Assembly (NCBI GenBank): GCA_944739405.2
Contig: OX123190.2
Location: 64,437,805-64,501,804, forward strand
DNA: 64,000 nucleotides
From: Euclidia mi
Taxonomy: Eukaryota > Arthropoda > Insecta > Lepidoptera > Erebidae
Reading direction: 5' to 3'
Shown: piece by piece, positions 1 to 11,299 of the stretch
Layout: each line of letters opens with the position of its first letter
Position numbering within the stretch: position 1 is the stretch's first letter
Notes under the pieces: model-generated
Told to the model about the DNA's origin: nothing
The model's input: the letters and a program-made list of their open reading frames with translations, nothing else
Database searches by the model: none
Translations under genes and position numbers: made by a program

Positions 1-283
1 TTGTCAATAACATTAAAAATACCTAGATATATATTTTAGTTAGCTTGAAACACTTGAAGAGTGATGAGGAAACGGACACGGTTTAAAAATCATGATATAA
101 AACTGTAATTTCCCGCGTTGCACTTTTTGTCACTTACTATAATTACAATAACGGGGGCAGAATATGTATGCAAATGCCGTTTTGTTTAGGTATAGCATCA
201 ACTAACAGATTATGTGTAAATAAATGATTCTAGGTTACGTTCATAGCTACATTAAAATTTAAATTTTAGGAGGCTTTTGTACA

Positions 284-592
284 TCATCATCAGCCCTATA
301 TACTGTCCCATTGCTGGGCACGGGCCTCTTCTCACTTTGAGAAGGTAAGGCCATAGTCCACCACGCTGGCCAAGTGCGGGTTGGCAGACTTCACATATCT
401 TTCGAGAACATTATGGAGAACTCTGAGACATGCAGGTTTCCTCACGATGTTTCCCTTCACCGATAAGCAAGCGATAATTAACAATTTAATACGCACTTCG
501 AAAAGCCATTGGTGCATGCCGTGGATTCGAACCCGAGACCCACTGCGTAGCAGTCCGCCGGTTTCTCTACTCGGCTATCGCTGCTGTTTACA
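284..592 (-). mobile_element. tRNA-derived SINE, full length, with 11-bp target duplication
   Basis: A 309-bp retroposon on the minus strand. Read antisense, its 5' end carries a pol III A box (TAGCCGAGTAG) and, about 40 bases on, a perfect B box (GGGTTCGAATCC), the hallmark of a tRNA-derived SINE. Its 3' end is a short (ATG)n tail, seen on the plus strand as TCATCATCA at 284. The direct repeat GCTTTTGTACA lies on both sides (273-283 and 593-603), so the copy looks complete at both ends. The body next to the tail (CCCATTGCTGGGCACGGGCC) resembles the end of the RTE LINE at 60.9 kb, which suggests that an RTE machinery mobilised it; that last point is inference. Open frames across it are not genes. 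Confidence 0.85.
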
Positions 593-603
593 GCTTTTGT
601 ACA

Positions 604-1794
604 GGTTCTTTGCAATTAATTATATTATTCTACAAAGTCTCCCCACAATTCTTTAAATAACGATTAAGTGTTTTTTAATCATACAAGTACATACAAATGT
701 GGTAGTGGTGTATTACTTGAATGAATGTATCCAGTTGCTATTTCTGAGAGAAATTGATGCAGAAGGGAGGTGACGGTGCGCAATACTGTCGAATACGACG
801 CAAGAAGAATCCAGTTGCGTTTTTGTGGTGAAAATATGGAGATTAATACTGTATTATCACCACAAGAGGAGGAGTCCACGCAAATGTCATTATTATTATT
901 ATTGAATTGTAAAGAAATTGACGTTTCAAATGATAGCAACTAGACTGGATACACCGGTTTTTAGAGTAGTCGTTTGGCCTTACTTTGATAAACAGTGGCT
1001 CCTTCTGGTATATTTGTAAGTCTGTGGTAATCACAAAATCATAAAAATAAACAATATTATATAAAAACATTACACCATAAAAACCTTCAAGTCTTTGCTT
1101 ACTTCTTCTATGAGACGTAGTATGAAGATATTAACTTATCAAAATTAGAGTAAACTTTATCTTGACGTTTAAAACTACTACATAATATTCTCAAATATCT
1201 AAATTCCAAACGTGCATAACCAGACTTCGAAATAAAAACGAGCGCAAAATTATTCAAGCGTTACGTTGAGTTGACGAACCATTTTGAGTTCTTTTAAATG
1301 CAGCGGACGTACGGCCCGTATCTCCAGTCAGGCCTTCGTCTGCATAAATAACACGAAAACAGTAAGGAATCATTCCAAACATTTCCACAAATAGCATCGT
1401 TCTTTACTGATTCCTTTCGCCGTTTGGTTTACATTTTAGACAATACCTACCCATATCTTTTCCATCTCCACTAATGCTTCTATCTTTTATTTGGCCTTGA
1501 TTTACGAGGCTTATGTAACTTGTAATAGACTAGTGAAGAGAACAGCAGACGGCTACGTAGAGTCTTGGATTGAAACGCACGGTACGCACCATAAACTTTT
1601 TGAAATGAGGAGGATAAATGTGAAGGAAACCTCTTGAAGAAGTCTGCATATCTGAATGTTTTCGAATGACCCATAAAGTCTGGTAACCCGAACTTGTCGT
1701 GATTGCATAGTGTGAAGATACCCGTGTCTGCAGTGGAACTATTTATATACAGGGATGATAACGATACCTGTAATATGAAATTTTACCACGCAAT
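604..1794. other. No gene seen
   Basis: AT-rich sequence with frequent stops in all frames. The short open frames here show no recognisable domain. No repeat shared with the rest of the window was noticed. Confidence 0.5.
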
Positions 1795-1851
1795 TTTATT
1801 TCGTACTATGGAATAAGTACTCCAGGTACTGATTCCATAGTACGAAATAAA
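1795..1851. repeat. 57-base hairpin with perfect 20-bp arms
   Basis: The arm at 1795-1814 (ending CTATGGAAT) is repeated as its exact reverse complement at 1832-1851. Inside, AGTAC and GTACT pair again around a 5-base loop (TCCAG), with one mismatch between the two stems. The RNA from either strand would fold into a hairpin of pre-miRNA size. It may be a foldback remnant of a MITE or a small hairpin RNA locus; the sequence does not decide. Confidence 0.8.
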
Positions 1852-2137
1852 GCTGCTAGAACTTTTCACAATGCAATAGATTTGTGGTATTAAGGTTAAC
1901 TGGAAAATTTGTCAGCTAGATGTAGGCATCTGGGATTAATTGCCAACGAATTCCGGCACCTTGCAGACATTTGCTGCAAGTGAAGTCATTAGAGCGTAAG
2001 GTTTAGGTTTCAACTTTGTATTTAATACTTCACATTCGACCACTGCTTCACCTGCACATGTGTAGTTTATCGTGCCAATAGTGGCCTACTTATGTGATAA
2101 ATATGTATTACTGCAATGTTACTTTTACATTTTCTAC

Positions 2138-2140
<3 letters not shown>

Positions 2141-2216
<76 letters not shown>
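2141..2216. repeat. (AT)n microsatellite
   Basis: 76 bases of uninterrupted AT dinucleotide. An open frame through it is only an Ile-Tyr run and is not a gene. The flank to 2660 shows no gene or recognised repeat. Confidence 0.95.
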
Positions 2217-2219
<3 letters not shown>

Positions 2220-2867
2220 CATCACGCTATCTATTTGCCGCCCTTTTACATCGCATTATTATGACGTCCACTAGTGCCACTTAAAAAATATGAACTATTA
2301 CAGCGAATATTAGTCGCTAAGGCAATGTCAAATACTGTGTGCATATTATTTTTCTGAAATTTTGACACATATTGATATACAAATATACGTATATTAACAA
2401 CCATAGTGAAATCAATTTGGACTCCAGCCAACACTATCAATTATCTGGCTTCCCGTGATATACATAATTTAATTTACGTTTTCCTATCTATCGCAACTCC
2501 TATGAACAGTGCAACGTTGCCGCTCTTCTTTCTTTAATATTTAATAAGTAGGTGGATGTAGGTGGATACATATTATTTCTATGTTATAGTGCAGGTATGC
2601 TAGCGTAAGCGTGAAGTTTAAAGTTATGAAAATAAAACAAATATTGAGATCAATGCAATTTATTACGATAATATCACAAGAAATACTTACTTAAATGAAA
2701 AGTACCTATTTACTTATTTCTAAATTATGAGAAGTATTGGCACATATAAAAAATAGTACTAACGTAGTATTGGAGAGAATCATACGCATATCTAAGCATA
2801 CGCTTAGCCTCAAACGTCCATATATGTAATCATTTGCAAGTTTTACAGGTATTTAGATACATACGAG

Positions 2868-2976
2868 TATACGGACGTGGCAATATTGTAAAAGTTTCAA
2901 ACTATTAATCATTTGACATCTTGGACGTCAAATGACAGATATTGTGAAACTTTTACGATATTATAACGTCCGTATA
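2868..2976. repeat. 109-base imperfect hairpin inside each array unit
   Basis: About 50 bases starting TATACGGACGTGGCAATATT are followed by an 8-base spacer (ATCTTGGA) and then by an imperfect reverse complement ending ACGTCCGTATA. The same hairpin recurs near 3711-3815, 4830-4937 and 11193-11300. Differences between the arms cluster in the middle. It looks like a foldback or MITE-like module carried by the larger repeat. Confidence 0.8.
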
Positions 2977-4459
2977 AGTACATATATGTGTAAATAACTG
3001 TGAATCGCACAAGTGATTTGTTTAAACCCTGCTAAACAATAAACAAAAAATAAAATCTAACACAAAGTAAATCGCCGCGCCGATTGAAAAATAACATTTA
3101 GATTTAAATCACAGTCACAAGAAATAGTAACTTAAATTAAAGGTACCTGTCTACTTACCTCTGATTTAAAATCATTATTATTTAGGAACACTTTTAATGA
3201 GGTAGATATGATATTTACTGATAAGTAATAATCAGGTCTCTTAAAATACAAAATTATCTTAAATAAACTCAAGTCGAACACAGTAGGCTATACCAACCTA
3301 CGTTTATAAAACGGATATACGGACGTCAGTAATCCAATTCGATATAAACGGACGTTGAAAATCCCACGATTTAAATATATTTCAATTACCTGACATCCGT
3401 ATAATATTAAAGTTTACAATATTAACTTACACAATGAAATATACCAAGATAAGATTTACACGATTTTACGTGGTGAACATAAAAACGGTGGCTCTCATTA
3501 AGTAAGCAGTACCTTAATTAAGCATCATAAACTTTCAACATTTTTTATATACGTATATAGATATACGAAATTAAAATCATGAAAATTCACGATATTGTAA
3601 CATCCGTATACTCGTAGTATACGCATATCTACGCAAAAGCATACGCTTAGCCTCAAACGTTCATATATGTAAACATTTGCAAGTTTTACAGGTATTAAGA
3701 TAAATACGAGTATACGGACGTGGCAATATCGTAAAAGTTTCAAACTATTAATCATTTGACATCTTGGACGTCAAATGACAGATTATGTGAAACTTTTACG
3801 ACATTATAACGTACGTATAAGTAAATATGTGTCTAAATAACTGTGAATCGCACAAGTGCTTAGTTTAAACCCTCTTAAACAATTAACGAAAAATAAAATA
3901 TAACACAAATTAAATCGCCGCGCCGATTGAAAAATAACATTTAGATTTTTATGGTAATAAGGCGCATTTGACATTTCGTTTTGGTGTAAAATTAGGGATA
4001 TAAATCACAGTCACAAGAAATAGTCGCTTAAATTGAAGGTATCTACTTACTTCTAATTTCAAATTATTATTATTTAGGAACAATTTTAATAAGGTAGATA
4101 TGATAGTTAAGTGCTGATAAGTAAATTATCTCAAATAAACTCAAGTCGAACACAGTGGGCTTTACCAACCTACGTTTATAAAAACGTATATACAGACGTC
4201 AGTAATCGAATTTGATTCAAATTATAAACGGACGCCGAATATCCCACGATTTAATATATTTCCATTATCTGACATCCGTATAATATTAAAGTTCGCAATA
4301 TTAACTAACACAATGAAATATACCAAGATAAGATTTTACACGATTTTACGTGGTGAGCATAAAAACGGTGGCTCTTATTAGGTTAGCAGAACCCTAATTA
4401 AGCATCTTACACTAACAACATTTTTATATACCTATTTAGATATACGAAATTAAAATCGT

Positions 4460-4526
4460 GAAAATTTACGATATTGTAACGTCCGTATACTCGTAGTATA
4501 CGGACGTTACAATATCGTAAATTTTC
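4460..4526. repeat. Perfect 67-bp palindrome at a unit junction
   Basis: Two perfect 32-base arms (4460-4491 and 4495-4526) surround the centre CGT. The left arm is the 3' end of one array unit and the right arm is the first bases of the next, so the palindrome is what two abutting terminal inverted repeats would give. At 3600-3625 a similar junction lacks its right arm, and at 10331-10476 the centre is expanded. Confidence 0.85.
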
Positions 4527-5451
4527 AAACTATTTGTCATTTAACATCTTGGACGTCAAATGATAGATAGTATCAAACTTGTAACGAAATTGTGGCTGAG
4601 CGTATGCTGAGATTTGGGTGACGCAACGATTATTTAATACCGGAACATACTGACAGCTGCATATGCTGCGGCTCAGGTTCTGTTCTGGCAGAAGCTGACT
4701 ACCTGTGTCTGCATCAACTGCACTGAGTTACAAAGTCATGTGCATATCTACGTAAAAGCATACGCTTAGCCTCAAACGTCCATATATGTAATCATTTGCA
4801 AGTTTTACAGGTATTTAGATAAATACGGGTATACGGACGTGGCAATATTGTAAAAGTTTTAAACTATTAATCTTTTGACGTCTTGGACGTCAAATGACAG
4901 ATATTGTGAAACTTTTACGACATTATAACGTCTGTATTAGTACATATATGTCTAAATAACTGTGATTCGCACAAGTGATTTGTATAAATACCCTGCTAAA
5001 CAATAAACAAAAAATAAAATCTAACACAAATTAAATCACTGCGCCGATTGAAAAATAACATTTAGGTAGTTTTTTTGTAATTAGACGCATTTGACATTTT
5101 GTTATGGTGTAAAATTAGGGACATAAATCATGACACAAGAAATAGTTACTTAAATTAAAGTTACCTATCTACTTACTTCTACTTTAAAATTATCATTATT
5201 TAGGAACACTTTTAATGAGGTAGTTATGATAGTTACTATTAAGTAATAACCAGGTCACTTGAGAAAATACAAAATTATATCAAATAAACTCAAAATGAAC
5301 ACAGTGGCCTACACCAAACTACGTTTATAAAACGAATATACGGACGTCAGTAATCAAATTTGACTCAAATTATAAACGGACGTCGAATATCCCACGATTT
5401 AAATATATTTTATCTATCTGACATCCGTATAATATTTAAGTTCACAATACT

Positions 5452-5862
5452 CGCTGCTATGGAACAGGCTCCCTCCTGAAGTTAGAATTGCCACCAACCG
5501 TTATGCATTTAAAACGAAACTACGGAATCTTCTCTTTGATAAGTTGAAGGAATTGGCTCATCACTCTCATCAGCTATAGCATAATTATGTATTTATGTAT
5601 GTAATATATTTATGTATTATATTTATGTGTGTATCATATCTATGAATAATTATATATATCTATAGTATATTTATGGTTAATAATATGTATCTAAATTATT
5701 AATATGTATTTAATAGATATCCTATTTTCACCACATGGCTAATGTGCCTACCTCATCTATCTCTGCACCACCAAAAGGTTGACTGGCAGAAAATGCCACT
5801 AGGCATTAAGTCCACCTGTGTACTATTTTTGTGCATAAAGAATAAATTTAAAAAATATATAT
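5452..5862 (+). mobile_element. 5'-truncated LINE tail (CR1/Jockey-type) inside the array
   Basis: The insertion splits array sequence: the left flank reads GTTCACAATA and the right flank resumes ATTAACACAATG, which is continuous in sister units. The frame from about 5452 to 5578 encodes a typical extreme C-terminus of LINE ORF2 (WNRLPPEVRIATNRYAFK, ending HHSHQL then stop). A 3' untranslated region of about 280 bases follows, with GTTGACTGGCAGAAAATGCC and the near-terminal AATAAATTTAAAA. Nothing upstream of the last 40 or so codons is present, the usual result of incomplete reverse transcription. Confidence 0.75.
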
Positions 5863-5898
5863 GAATTAACACAATGAAATATACCAAGATAAGATTTT

Positions 5899-8800
5899 AC
5901 ATGATCCACAAAGATGAAAGTAGAGTATACTCTCTCTTACCACTACACTGTACACAAACAAATGTACCAGCTAATACAAAAACTAAACAAACTAAAATAA
6001 CTGATTATTTTACAACTATACAACCACCAAAAAAGGTCCAAAATACTATTTGTTTTCGCAGATAAAATTAAGCCAAGAACTACTACAATAATACACCAAA
6101 ATATAGCAGGCGTAATAAATAAACAAGAGCTTATTGAGGTAGCCATAAATGATTTATCGAATAATATAGGTAATATTGACATTAACTGCTTAACAGAAAC
6201 CTTTTTAAAACAAGGATCTGAACCCAACCTTAGAATAGGCAATTACAAATTAGCTTTGTTTTTCTCACGCCCTAACCAACGCAGAGGAGGCTCATGCATA
6301 CTAATAAAGCATGACCTGGCATACAAACATATTAGCAACTTACCACCTTCAGTCCCCCTTCATTTTGAATATAGTGCTAAAGAAATCACTACTTTTAATC
6401 TTGTAATAGTATGCATTTACAGAACACCCTCATCCAGCACAAGTATATTCTTAAATAAATTTGAAAAACTCACTGATAAGCTATGCAAAAAGTCTAATAA
6501 AACGTTATTATCTGTGTAGATTGGAACATTGATACATTAAAGTAGGTAAAAGGTATCCAGTGAATTACAATCCATACTTAAAACAATAACTTAAAAAGCC
6601 ACATAACATTACCGACGCGAAAATCATCTTGTTTAGATCAAATTGTAAGTAACGTTCACGAAGGTAAATCTAATATTCATTACCTAGCATTATCTGACCA
6701 TGAAACTGCCCAATCGTTGACTATCAACAATGAGACCTACAGTGTAAATAACAAATCTTATAACTATCAATACAAAACCATTAGAGATCTTAGCCAGGAA
6801 AACATGGTCAAATTCAAAAACTGCATTAATAATTTGCACTTCACTGAGGTATACGAACAACAAAGTACAAATGAAGCATTTAACACCTTCCATGACACTA
6901 TCACCATGTTTTATACTTTATGTTTCCCCAAAATAACGATAAAAAGTGTAAGTGTAGTCAAACACGTAAAAAATAGAAAACTGACTAAAAATATAAAACG
7001 ATGTTGTATAAGAAAAAGAATACTATACTTGAAATATCATCTTGATAGACACAATAAAAGACAGAATAAGACAAGGTATAACAATTATACAACAATATTA
7101 AAACAATGTATCAACAAAGCGCAACAAATAAACAATCTAAACTTCATTAAAAACGCAAAAAATGCCTGCTCAGCTGCATGGAAAATAATTAAAGAAAACA
7201 ATAATAAAGCAATAACTAGCGCACACATAGAATCAATAGAATTTAACAAAAAGATCAACACCAAGCCTATTAAAATTTGTAATTTATTTAACAATTACTA
7301 TATATCACAGTGCAGCAATGTTAAAAAATACGAAGATACAGGCCCACCTAACCATATCACCAAAATATCTCAAAATACTAAGACCCTTATTTCTCACACC
7401 AATAGACAACTCTGACACATTAAAGATAATAAACTCCTTAAAAAATACTCATTCTACTGGCTATGATGATATAAGTACAAAGGTATTAAAAACCTGCGCA
7501 CACTCTTTAGTAGCACCATTAACCTATATCATTAACCTGTCACTCGTAGAAGGTAAATTCCCTGATCGTCTTTAACTGTCAATTGTTAAGCCAATGCACA
7601 AAAAAGGAGCCAAAACTAACATCAATAATTACAGACCAATTACACTCATACCTACTATCAAAAATATTCGAGAAAGTTATGTACATCAAAATAAAGACAT
7701 TTCTAACTTCTTGTAATATCTTAAATAAAAAACCGTTCGGTTTTCGGAAACAAAGCTCCACTGCATTGGCATGTTTTTCTTTAATAAAGCATATTACAGA
7801 AGCCTTAAATAATAAATCTATAGTCGCATGTCTGTTTCTAGACATGACAAAAGCTGTTGACTTCGTCTGTCACCAAAAACTGCTCTCAAAGCTCTCAAAT
7901 TATGGGTTACGTGGAAATGTTTATAACTGGATTGAGAGTTACCTAGAAAATCGAATACAATATGTCGAATTAAACAGAACTTATAAAAATAAACAAAAGC
8001 AATACAGATCGATGTACATAATAAACAATTATGGTACGCCCTAAGGGAGTATTTTAGCCTCTCTTTTGTTTCTGTTATACATTAACGATTTCCCGGATGC
8101 AATCAACCAGGAAATTATACTATTTGCTGATGATACAACAATACTAATTAAAGATAAACATAAACTTAATCTAGAAATAAATATAAAAGCGACACTCAAT
8201 AATGCCATAAGCTGGCTTAATTAAAACAACCTTAAGATAAACATGACAAAATATTATTCAGTTCCAAACATATGCAACAAATCTAAATTAAATCATAATG
8301 ACACGCACATAAACGTTGTTGATAATTGCGTATTTTTTGGTATCAGGGTCGATAAATATTGTAATTGGAAACCTCATTTAGAAAAACTAGTCAATAAAAT
8401 AGATCGATTTATAAATGTTTAAAAAAAGTTAGACTGACAGTAAACATTAATGCTGCACTATCTGCATACCATGCTTACGTATCCTCCCTGCTCAGATACG
8501 GCATTGTTGTATGGGGTAACTCGGTTGAAGTTGACAGAGTTCTTATAACCCAAAAGAAGTGTATTCGAGCAGTATGTGGAGTCGATACACTGACAAGCTG
8601 TAAACCTCTATTTAAAAAACACAAGATTTTACCTGTTCCATGCTTATACATATTAGAAATAGGTTTACTAGTAAAACATCATGCTGAATAGTTTTTAAAA
8701 TTTGATGATACATAACTGCCATCTATTAAATTGGAATTATTTAGAAGAAATGCATACTGTATGGCAATTAAAATATATAACCATATTCCGCTAAGTATCA

Positions 8801-9122
8801 AAATGTTACCTATATCCCAATTTAAAAAACAACTTTTTAATATACTATTAAATAAAACTTATAATAGTGTCAAGGAATATCTAGAAGATAAGGCCCTAGG
8901 CAACTAATATTATCACCGATGCATATTAGTAAAATGTTATATTGTTTCATGTGCCACTCATTGTTATGTTTCTAATATATTTGTTCTTTATATTCCCATG
9001 TAGTACCCGTTTACTGCACTCAATTCGCACGCTCCAAGGGGCAGAATATGCTGTAACCAACCATTTATAAACACCTGTTAATGTACCATTTTCTTGCGAA
9101 TAAATGAATTATTATTATTATT
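5899..9122 (+). mobile_element. Decayed Jockey-group LINE inserted in the array
   Basis: The array sequence AAGATAAGATTTTAC is interrupted here and resumes near 9960. The inserted element carries one long, much mutated ORF2 (apurinic-type endonuclease, then reverse transcriptase) and a 3' untranslated region ending AATAAATGAATTATTATTATT. The (ATT)n tail is used directly as the insertion site of the next retroposon (9123-9954). No ORF1 is recognised, so the copy is probably 5'-truncated or its ORF1 is too eroded to see. It is related to LINE A at 47.8 kb: both have the same extra segment, with RSxYxxNxYG just before the GVPQGS-type motif. Confidence 0.8.
5985..8908 (+). pseudogene. LINE ORF2 endonuclease-reverse transcriptase, several frameshifts and stops
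   Basis: In an intact LINE this protein nicks the target DNA and copies the element RNA into it. The order is recognisable across frames. The endonuclease has IHQNIAGVINKQ and NCLTETFLK at 6085-6220, RRGGSCILIK near 6282, SCLDQIVSN near 6618 and ALSDHE near 6690. The RT has YRPITLIPT near 7630, GFRKQSSTA near 7737, LFLDMTKAVDFVCH near 7827, GTP-stop-GSILA at 8035 and FADD at 8122-8133. The thumb-like C-terminal part has AYHAYVSSLLRYG near 8466 and RYG...WGNS near 8495. The C-terminus fades near 8908. Breaks include frameshifts near 6060, 6510, 7320, 7575, 7680 and 8415 and in-frame stops at 8041, 8221 and 8688. In the A motif the usual KAFD reads KAVD. The copy cannot make a working enzyme. 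Confidence 0.8.
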
Positions 9123-9954
9123 CGTAAGTGTCTCTGTTACACGGCTATTCTTCTAACATTTAGTGTTAAAAGAATAACCGGACCTTTGGGAGGCTTACAC
9201 GGGGATATGGATCCAATGCGCAGAGGCCCGTAGAGAGCTTTAATCTAAAATGGGATGGGACACATGCAGCGGAGCCTCCACAACTGCACTACTGAGAACA
9301 GCTATGGACTAGCCGCAGCATATGTAAGACTATTGTTATATGTGGAGCCTTATTTAATTGGTTTATGGGATTGGGTGTTTGATGGACTTGTATTTTTTAT
9401 GGATGAAAAATGGCACCTGCCAGTAATACTCTAATAGTATCCGTCCGGATGGCAGGTGGTGACTCGCCAACTCACTGGATGGGCCCTCTCTTAACAGCCG
9501 CCCAAAGCAAACAAACTCTGCCATAGAGGCAGCCAGAGGGAAACACCGGTCCGAGTGGCTAGGGGTGGTGAGCGGTGCGGCAGCGGCACCGGTTTCACCA
9601 TCGCGGGTCTCGTTACAACGGAGACTCGGAGCGTGTTTCCCCGTAGTTACGCCCTTGAGAATGACACTTCCACCCCCGAGCTGGTAGCTCTTGCGGATCC
9701 CTCTGGCCGGCCGACCAAGGCAAGCCAGTGTTGAGAGTCCTGCGGGTGCTCTTGGAAATCCACTCCGACCAGCCAGTAAAGGCAAGCTGGAGACGAGGCC
9801 CTGACCGACTCTCTCAAAGCATTCGGGACCGCAGTGTCGCCACACACATTCAGCTCGCCACAAAGCTGCCCTGCGGTTGTAAGGTTTCTTTTCATCTTGT
9901 AATACATTTTTTGTTTATATTACTCGATGAAGGTGATGTTTGAAAGCTGTTATT
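9123..9954 (-). mobile_element. GC-rich short retroposon, copy A, on a LINE (ATT)n tail
   Basis: About 830 bases, much richer in GC than the flanks, flanked on both sides by ATTATTATT. A second copy lies at 37071-37934 on the plus strand. Shared landmarks, read in element direction, are AACAGCTTTCAAACATCACC at the 5' side, CCGCAGGGCAGCTTTGTGGC, GGAGACACTGCCGTCCC, GGGCCCATCCAGTGAGTTGG and, near the 3' end, AATAGCCGTG. The 166-residue open frame on the minus strand (9363-9863) is broken in copy B and has no known domain, so I do not call it a gene. It could be a non-autonomous retroposon or the tail of an R1/I-type LINE; I cannot choose. Confidence 0.65.
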
Positions 9955-10032
9955 ATTATTATTACACCATTTTACGTGGAGAGCATGAAAACGGTGGCTT
10001 TTTTTAGGTTAGCAGTACCCTAATTAAGCATC

Positions 10033-10268
10033 GCCTAATTAAGGGGTGCATAGGGGTTCCACCAAGATCTTAGGGCCCAAGCCAACCTCACCTGCAAGTG
10101 GTGCACCTGCCGATCAACGGACGAGGCTCTGGCAAACAAAATATCCCGATAAGCGGCAATAGGCTCGCTACCTATTACGTGGGATCAAAACACTGGCGAA
10201 AAGTGGGCGTTTAATATGCCTCTGCCTACCCCTTCGGGGAAACCAGCGTGAGTCTATGTATGTATGTA
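10033..10268 (+). mobile_element. Short retroposon with (ATGT)n tail and 12-bp target duplication
   Basis: 236 bases flanked by the direct repeat TAATTAAGCATC (10021-10032 and 10269-10280). The 3' part reads ATTACGTGGGATCAAAACACTGGCGAAAAGTGGGCG, then CCTCTGCCTACCCCTTCGGGG, and ends in TATGTATGTATGTA. A nearly complete sister lies on the minus strand at 34736-34972, with partial relatives near 34286-34380 and 61990-62125. No pol III boxes were found, so it may be a 5'-truncated LINE tail rather than a SINE. Confidence 0.75.
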
Positions 10269-10330
10269 TAATTAAGCATCATAAACCAACAACATTTTTA
10301 TATACGTATTTAGACATACAAAATTAAAAT

Positions 10331-10476
10331 CATGAAAATTTACGATATTGTAACGTTCGTTTACTTGAAGTTTTATATTATGTTCGTATACTAGTATACG
10401 ACTGTATACTTGTAGTCGTATACTCGTAGTCGTATACTACGAGTATACGGACGTTACAATATCGTAAATTTTCAAA
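10331..10476. repeat. Expanded palindromic junction with GTATAC minisatellite
   Basis: The outer arms (GAAAATTTACGATATTGTAACG and its reverse complement) match the perfect junction at 4460-4526, but the centre has grown into repeats of TCGTATAC/GTATACGA with alternating orientation. This looks like slippage or fold-back synthesis on a hairpin. Confidence 0.7.
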
Positions 10477-10488
10477 CTATTTTTCATT

Positions 10489-10833
10489 GGGATATTTTTA
10501 ACAGCGTATCAAAAATGTTATGTAACACACTAAAGTGAGTTACGCAAAAAAACTTTATTATTTCACTAAAATACTGACTTGCACACTAAAATACTATTTG
10601 TACACCAAATATGATGATCTTTTTACAAAATATCATTTGATATGAAAAGTTTCGTCCGCTCGGGAAACTTATCCACTCAGAAAACTTAATAGGTTATGTT
10701 AGGTTCTGTTGTGACCCTGCTCCCAAAAATAGGAGCCCTGCGAAGCAGCAGGGCTCCGTCAACTTAGCTTATGCGTGCAATTAGTATTTTTGGTGGAAAA
10801 TTAGTATTTTTGACTAACAGTTAAATACAACCC
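10489..10833. mobile_element. MITE with 9-bp target duplication
   Basis: 345 bases inserted in the array and flanked by the exact direct repeat TTTTTCATT (10480-10488 and 10834-10842). The empty site in sister units reads CTATTTGTCATTTAACATC. The ends are imperfect inverted repeats starting GGG (GGGATATTTTTAAC against GGGTTGTATTTAAC). A 9-bp duplication with G-rich ends is typical of Mutator-like elements; the family assignment is inference. No coding capacity. Confidence 0.7.
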
Positions 10834-11299
10834 TTTTTCATTTAACACCCTGGACGTCAAATGATACATAGTGTCAAACTTGTAACGAAATTTTATTGTG
10901 GTTAAGCGTATGCTGAGGCTCGGGTGACGCCACGCAGGGTAGATCCGATTATTTAATACCTGAACATACTTACAGCTGCGTATGCTGCGGCTCAGGTGCA
11001 ATGTGGACATGCGTCTGTTCTGCTCTGGCAGAAGCTGACTTTGTAACTCAGTGCAGTTGATGCAGATACACTGCATCAACTGCACTGAGTTACAAAGTCA
11101 TACGCATATCTACGTAAAAGCATACGCTTAGCCTCAAACTTCCATATCTGTAATAATTTGCAAGTTTTACAGGTATTTAGATACATACGAGTATACGGAC
11201 GTGGCAATATCGTAAAAGTTACAAACTATTAATCATTTGACATCTTGGACGTCAAATGACAGATATTTTGAAACTTCTAAGACATTATAACGTCCGTAT
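10834..11299. repeat. Tandem array, last truncated unit
   Basis: Continues from CATTTAACACCCTGGACGTCAAATGATA through GTATGCTGCGGCTCAGG to CATACGCATATCTACG and the 109-base hairpin, then stops at ACGTCCGTAT where an antisense LINE begins. It contains a local inverted duplication, with TTTGTAACTCAGTGCAGTTGATGCAG at 11040 and its reverse complement directly after. Confidence 0.75.

Larger units (their letters stand above)
2663..5898. repeat. Tandem array of units with inverted-repeat ends, part 1
   Basis: The same sequence block recurs in order and in the same direction. The landmark CGCATATCTA...CATACGCTTAGCCTCAAACG appears at about 2783, 3621 and 4741, and again at 11100. A second landmark, (T)CACAAGAAATA...TACCTATCTACTTAC, appears at about 2668, 3118, 4015 and 5137. 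Each unit also holds TATACGGACGT in both directions, a 109-base hairpin, and a distal part with ACGATTTTACGTGGTGAGCAT and AATTAAGCATC. Units meet at palindromic junctions, as if elements with about 30-bp terminal inverted repeats were joined end to end. Copies differ by deletions and point changes. No transposase frame is visible, so the unit is non-coding. Its family is not recognised. Confidence 0.8.
9955..10488. repeat. Tandem array, part 2, distal unit and junction
   Basis: Array sequence resumes at ACACCATTTTACGTGGAGAGCATGAAAACGGTGG, exactly the block that follows AAGATTTTAC in sister units. It is interrupted again by a short retroposon (10033-10268). It then runs through TTTATATACGTATTTAGACATAC to the unit end and starts the next unit at GAGTATACGGACGTTAC (10441). 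Confidence 0.75.

Noticed and set aside
510..590. tRNA gene
   Set aside because: The A and B boxes belong to the SINE; no cloverleaf beyond them was found.
2072..2284. 70-codon open frame
   Set aside because: It is the (AT)n run read as Ile-Tyr repeats.
2663..5450. CRISPR array
   Set aside because: Repeats are hundreds of bases long, diverged and contain hairpins; no short regular repeat-spacer pattern, and the DNA is eukaryotic.
9363..9863. 166-codon minus-strand open frame in the GC-rich retroposon
   Set aside because: The matching region of copy B is broken by frameshifts and no domain is recognised; long frames are expected in GC-rich DNA.
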